Shown: piece by piece, positions 18,563-21,429 of the stretch
How positions within the stretch are numbered: the stretch's first letter is position 1
Layout of the letters: every line of letters starts with the position of its first letter
DNA from: Paramacrobiotus metropolitanus
Lineage: Eukaryota > Tardigrada > Eutardigrada > Parachela > Macrobiotidae
Assembly: GCF_019649055.1 (NCBI RefSeq)
Contig: NW_026570667.1
Span: 1-21,429 of the forward strand
Reading direction: 5' to 3'
Length of the DNA: 21,429 bases
Translations under genes and position numbers: made by a program
The notes under the pieces: model-generated
Databases searched by the model: none
What the model was told of the DNA's origin: nothing
What the model saw: only the letters and a program-made list of their open reading frames with translations

Positions 18563-19451
18563 CACCGCATGATCGCTTATTTTTTATGCAGATTAAATGT
18601 TTTACACGATATAATCCGGTTTAGTAAACTGTTAAACACAGTCAATGTCACCGACAACAACTGCAGCTTCCGCCTCTCGTTAAGTCCCGTATAAAGAGTT
18701 GCTGTTTCGGTACTTCATCTTAAACATTGTTGCTGTGTTTGTGTTTCTGGTCGACCGAAGCGAAGGTCCTCTATGTTCAAGAAAACGGGACTTTCTGTCA
18801 CGTCGGTCACGCACACATAAATTACTGCGCCATCGTGGCCATCCAGAATAACTTAAGGTGACCACTCCATAGAGTACCTTCCCCTACCTTTTACCCTGTG
18901 CATTGAAAGACCAAGCGGTAAATTCTAATAAGAAAAAACTTGCGAAACTGGTCGAAACTTCGCTCAAAATTAAAACGGCAATGTCCAAGGTTTCAAACCC
19001 TGTGCGAAGAAAAATCGGCATCTGGCAGCCGAGAGTTTCTTACGTATAACTGGTGATGATGCGTGAGATGCGGCAATGGCAGCTGTTAACGAAAAAAACG
19101 ACAGATCCGGAAATAACGTTAACGTGAAGAAGTTTAAAAAAAATAAAAAGTCGCGAACGCAGATAAAGGTAGTGCCGAATGGTAGTGTACGGAGTAAAAG
19201 ATAAGGAAAGGCAGTGTACGGTGTTGTTAGCATAGCTCATATACGTATATACTGTAATATACAACACTTTCTTTAAGGTTCTTCTATCCAACAATTTATA
19301 ACAATATAGTAGTACAGTTTTTTACGCATATATAATATAGCCCGTCTCGCCGCGCACTTTAACTTACTGACGGCGATTACCAGGAGTGTGAGTACCGATT
19401 TGAAAATTGGTACTTACAGTAATCATCGACCAAAAAATCCCATTAAGAAAA

Positions 19452-20021
19452 CTAATATTTCTGTGTAATTTTCTGACCATAGGTCAAGCAGGACAGGATG
19501 CCGAAATGACACGCATGGGAACTGAGCCATTTGGCCTGTATAGTTTTTCTCAAATAGTGATTCATAAAAAAATCGCATAAATTCATAATAATCGCATTTG
19601 TGTAATTTATTGGGTTTCTTAGGTTTTCTTGTCGACGAAGAGTTAGTCGACAGTCGACGAAATCACGGTGAGGCAAAAAAAAACTGCGTAAATTTATAAA
19701 ATATAAACTGGAATTGGACACTGGACACATCATTCTAAGTTTTTGTTTCGTTGCTCTGTAGCACTCTTTAAGATTCAGCGCTACACCATTGGTAGGTTCA
19801 CTTTTACAGAACTTCTGGCATCTTAAATTACAAAACGCATGCAAACATTGTAAAGTGTGCAGCGAGAGATGAAAACTGGTTTGGATTGGCGATAGGTCAG
19901 GTTTCTCTTTGAATCTTCTGCAGTCCACATATAAAGCAGAAAAAAAGCTACCGCTCAAAAGTAAAGAGAACCGGACAGTTAAAACAGAACGCCTGTCGCC
20001 CGCTTTTTTAACTAAGCACAC
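19452..20021 (-). CDS. Unrecognised 189-codon open frame
   Basis: A long open frame in AT-rich DNA, opened by GTG; the first in-frame ATG comes only about half-way along. It starts with a basic stretch and a hydrophobic segment (FSLLLSGSFFSALYV) that resembles a signal sequence, and contains several Cys. No domain is recognised. It could be an exon, a decayed gene or chance. The GTCGAC word occurs three times inside it (about 19631-19660), next to a TTTCTTAGG word. Confidence 0.22.
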   Translation of the reverse strand: MCLVKKAGDRRSVLTVRFSLLLSGSFFSALYVDCRRFKEKPDLSPIQTSFHLSLHTLQCLHAFCNLRCQKFCKSEPTNGVALNLKECYRATKQKLRMMCPVSNSSLYFINLRSFFLPHRDFVDCRLTLRRQENLRNPINYTNAIIMNLCDFFMNHYLRKTIQAKWLSSHACHFGILSCLTYGQKITQKY

Positions 20022-20237
20022 ATATGTCGTTCGTAAATGTAAATATTAGATATAAATGAATCTAATAAAGTGTCTAATATTATGCAGTCTTCTATCAGTC
20101 ACCATTACGGATATTAGAGTCAGTAAAAGAAAAACTGCTTAGTGCTTCAACATCTCTGCGTGTAATTCATTTCCCCAGTTGTAGATACGAGTACTTCTCG
20201 AAATGGTTCTAGCTTCGCTTCGGTCTTTTAGTGCTAG

Positions 20238-20303
20238 CGAGCAGCGGTGCACTTCCCTAGGCGAGCAGCGGTGCCCTTCCCTAGGCAGCGGTGCACTTCG
20301 AGG
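20238..20303 (+). repeat. 24-bp tandem repeat, 2.7 copies
   Basis: Units at 20238-20261 and 20262-20285 differ by one base; each starts CGAGCAGCGGTG and ends CTTCCCTAGG. A third, truncated unit follows from 20286. The array leads directly into the 16-bp TTCGGCC repeat. Confidence 0.75.
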
Positions 20304-20304
20304 C

Positions 20305-20363
20305 TCACTTCGGCCATCACTCATTTCGGCCGCCGTTCATTTCGGCAATAGTACATTTCGGCC
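20305..20363 (+). repeat. 16-bp TTCGGCC repeat, left arm
   Basis: Words of the form TCA(C/T)TTCGGCC occur at 20305 and 20321, with related words near 20336 and 20353, giving a period of about 16 bases. The first two words are found in the opposite orientation at 21025-21051. Confidence 0.65.
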
Positions 20364-20375
20364 ATATTTAATTTT

Positions 20376-21240
20376 CTTAAGCTCTCCTAGTTTGCAGCTT
20401 TCTTAGGTTAATTTAGTTTTTTTCCTGGTTTTTCGTCTTGGCCTGATGTGCTCTTCGGTTTCTTAAGTGTTCGCCGGATTTCTTATGTTTCTTAGGTGTT
20501 CTTAGATTTCTTAGGTCATCACAGCTTTCTATATTTTATTTGGTTTTTCTTTGGTCTCCTAAGTTTCTTAGGTCTTCTTTGTTTTCTTAGATTTTCTTCG
20601 GTTCTTCCTATATTTATTAGGTTTTCTTAGGCTTTTGGGTTTCTTTGCTTCTTTCTTTGTTCTTAGGTCTTCTTTGGTTCTTTTTATCTTTCTCGGGGTT
20701 TTCTTAAGCTTCTATTACTGTTTCTGGTTTTTTCGCAATCCTGAGGGTAGCTTTGATGCGATGGCCCTTCGTTTTTCGGTTTCTTTTGGTTGTGCGGTAA
20801 CTGGTCTTCGTGAGCTTCTTTTGGAGGTTGTACCGCTTGTTACCGACTTACCGTTAGGATAAATCGTTAATAATGATCAGTTTCTTAGCTTTGTTCAATT
20901 TTTCAAATGTCGACTGGATATTTATCCAAGGTCTTTTCCTAGAAATTTACTTGGATAAAGTTACCGGAAAACTGTTATCGAAGTAACTTTTTTTGTAAGT
21001 ACTGGGCAAATCAGAATGAGGGTCGGCCGAAATGATCGGCGGCCGAAGTGAATGGCAGCCCACATCAACATATCAGCCATCGAGCCACGCACTGATATGT
21101 CGGTCACGCACTAGAGTAGATTTTAAGGTTTTTATGTTTTCATATGTTATTCTTGTTTCCTTGGGTTTTTTATGTATTCTTACGTTTTCTTTTTATGTGT
21201 TCTTGTTTTTTTCTTATAGTTTCTTAGGTTATCTAGTCCC
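20376..21240 (+). repeat. Degenerate array of TTTCTTAGG words
   Basis: At least 15 exact or one-step variants of TTTCTTAGG(T) are spread over about 860 bp on the plus strand, densest at 20395-20720. The spacing is irregular, so it is not a simple satellite. The frames that stay open here (20635-20862 and 21032-21277) reflect the low stop content of the repeat rather than genes. The same word recurs at 11640-11690 and near 19616. Confidence 0.65.
21025..21051 (-). repeat. 16-bp TTCGGCC repeat, right arm (inverted)
   Basis: The reverse complement of this 27-bp segment matches 20305-20331 at 23 of 27 positions, with the same two words in the same order. Together they form inverted arms about 690 bp apart around much of the TTTCTTAGG array. 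Confidence 0.6.
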
Positions 21241-21429
21241 ATCTGTTGTCTTTGATTCACTGTTCTGTTTCTGCTAGCGATATAAGGGATGCTTGGTGTT
21301 CAGCAAATACTTTTGCAACAACTTGTTGATCATCGAGTTGTCGTTTCAATAAACTGTCGGGTAAACATCGTGTCGGTCAGCAAAAAGTCGTCACCAAGTT
21401 CTCGGTCAGCGAATTGTTCGTGTGCCGGA
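21241..21429. other. Window end, short repeated words only
   Basis: No gene is seen. The word TCGGTCAGC occurs twice (about 21373-21412), and a related TCGGTCACGC lies near 21100. A 9-bp inverted repeat (ACATATCAG/CTGATATGT) lies at 21068-21100. Confidence 0.35.

Larger units (their letters stand above)
16788..20237. other. Region without a supported gene
   Basis: About 3.4 kb with many stops. GC-richer patches at 17500-17760 and 18440-18600 might be regulatory or old exons; no frame in them is convincing. The longest open frame (minus, 19452-20021) is listed separately. A TATATAAA word lies at about 18555. I see no RNA gene. Confidence 0.4.

Noticed and set aside
1-21429. tRNA, rRNA, CRISPR or prokaryotic operons
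   Set aside because: I found no tRNA-like cloverleaf words, rRNA-like stretches, regularly spaced CRISPR-type repeats or clustered ribosome-binding sites.

Overview
The window looks like animal nuclear DNA, most likely from an invertebrate. It is AT-rich and gene-sparse, the host genes are split by GT-AG introns, and there is no bacterial operon organisation. The two recognisable host genes belong to metazoan families: a Dpr/lachesin-like immunoglobulin protein and a rhodopsin-like GPCR. The GPCR carries sequence habits common in protostome peptide-receptor-like GPCRs. A tardigrade is a reasonable guess, but the sequence does not prove it.

Layout. 1-4600 is mostly empty AT-rich DNA with one diverged repeat pair and one weak small open frame. 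4611-5900 (+) holds three exons of an Ig-domain cell-surface protein. They encode one Ig domain followed directly by a short C-terminal hydrophobic tail, and the first exon carries frame breaks. 6949-11636 is a complete tyrosine-recombinase retrotransposon of the DIRS order (Ngaro/PAT-like), lying on the minus strand. Its order is repeat A1, Gag with zinc knuckles, reverse transcriptase-RNase H, tyrosine recombinase, then repeats B1, A2 and B2. These are the split direct repeats of that group. The copies are nearly identical, so the insertion is young. 12171-12697 (-) contains the last exon of an unrecognised gene with one membrane-like segment and a frame slip. 13434-16787 (-) is a rhodopsin-like GPCR whose five exons I could join in consistent phase into a 412-codon receptor. 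Its introns contain a 195-bp MITE-like element and a 47-bp near-palindrome. 16788-21429 has no gene I can defend. Its right end (about 20240-21240) is a repeat structure: arrays of TTTCTTAGG-like words bracketed by inverted copies of a 16-bp TTCGGCC repeat.

The host genes do not form a pathway. The retrotransposon genes act together: Gag packages the RNA, RT-RNase H copies it, the recombinase inserts a circular DNA, and the split repeats let the full element be rebuilt. A cross-cutting oddity is that several otherwise good coding frames (two places in the Ig exon, Gag, and the unknown gene) are each broken in the direction expected from one missing base. That points either to decay or to small indel errors in the assembly.
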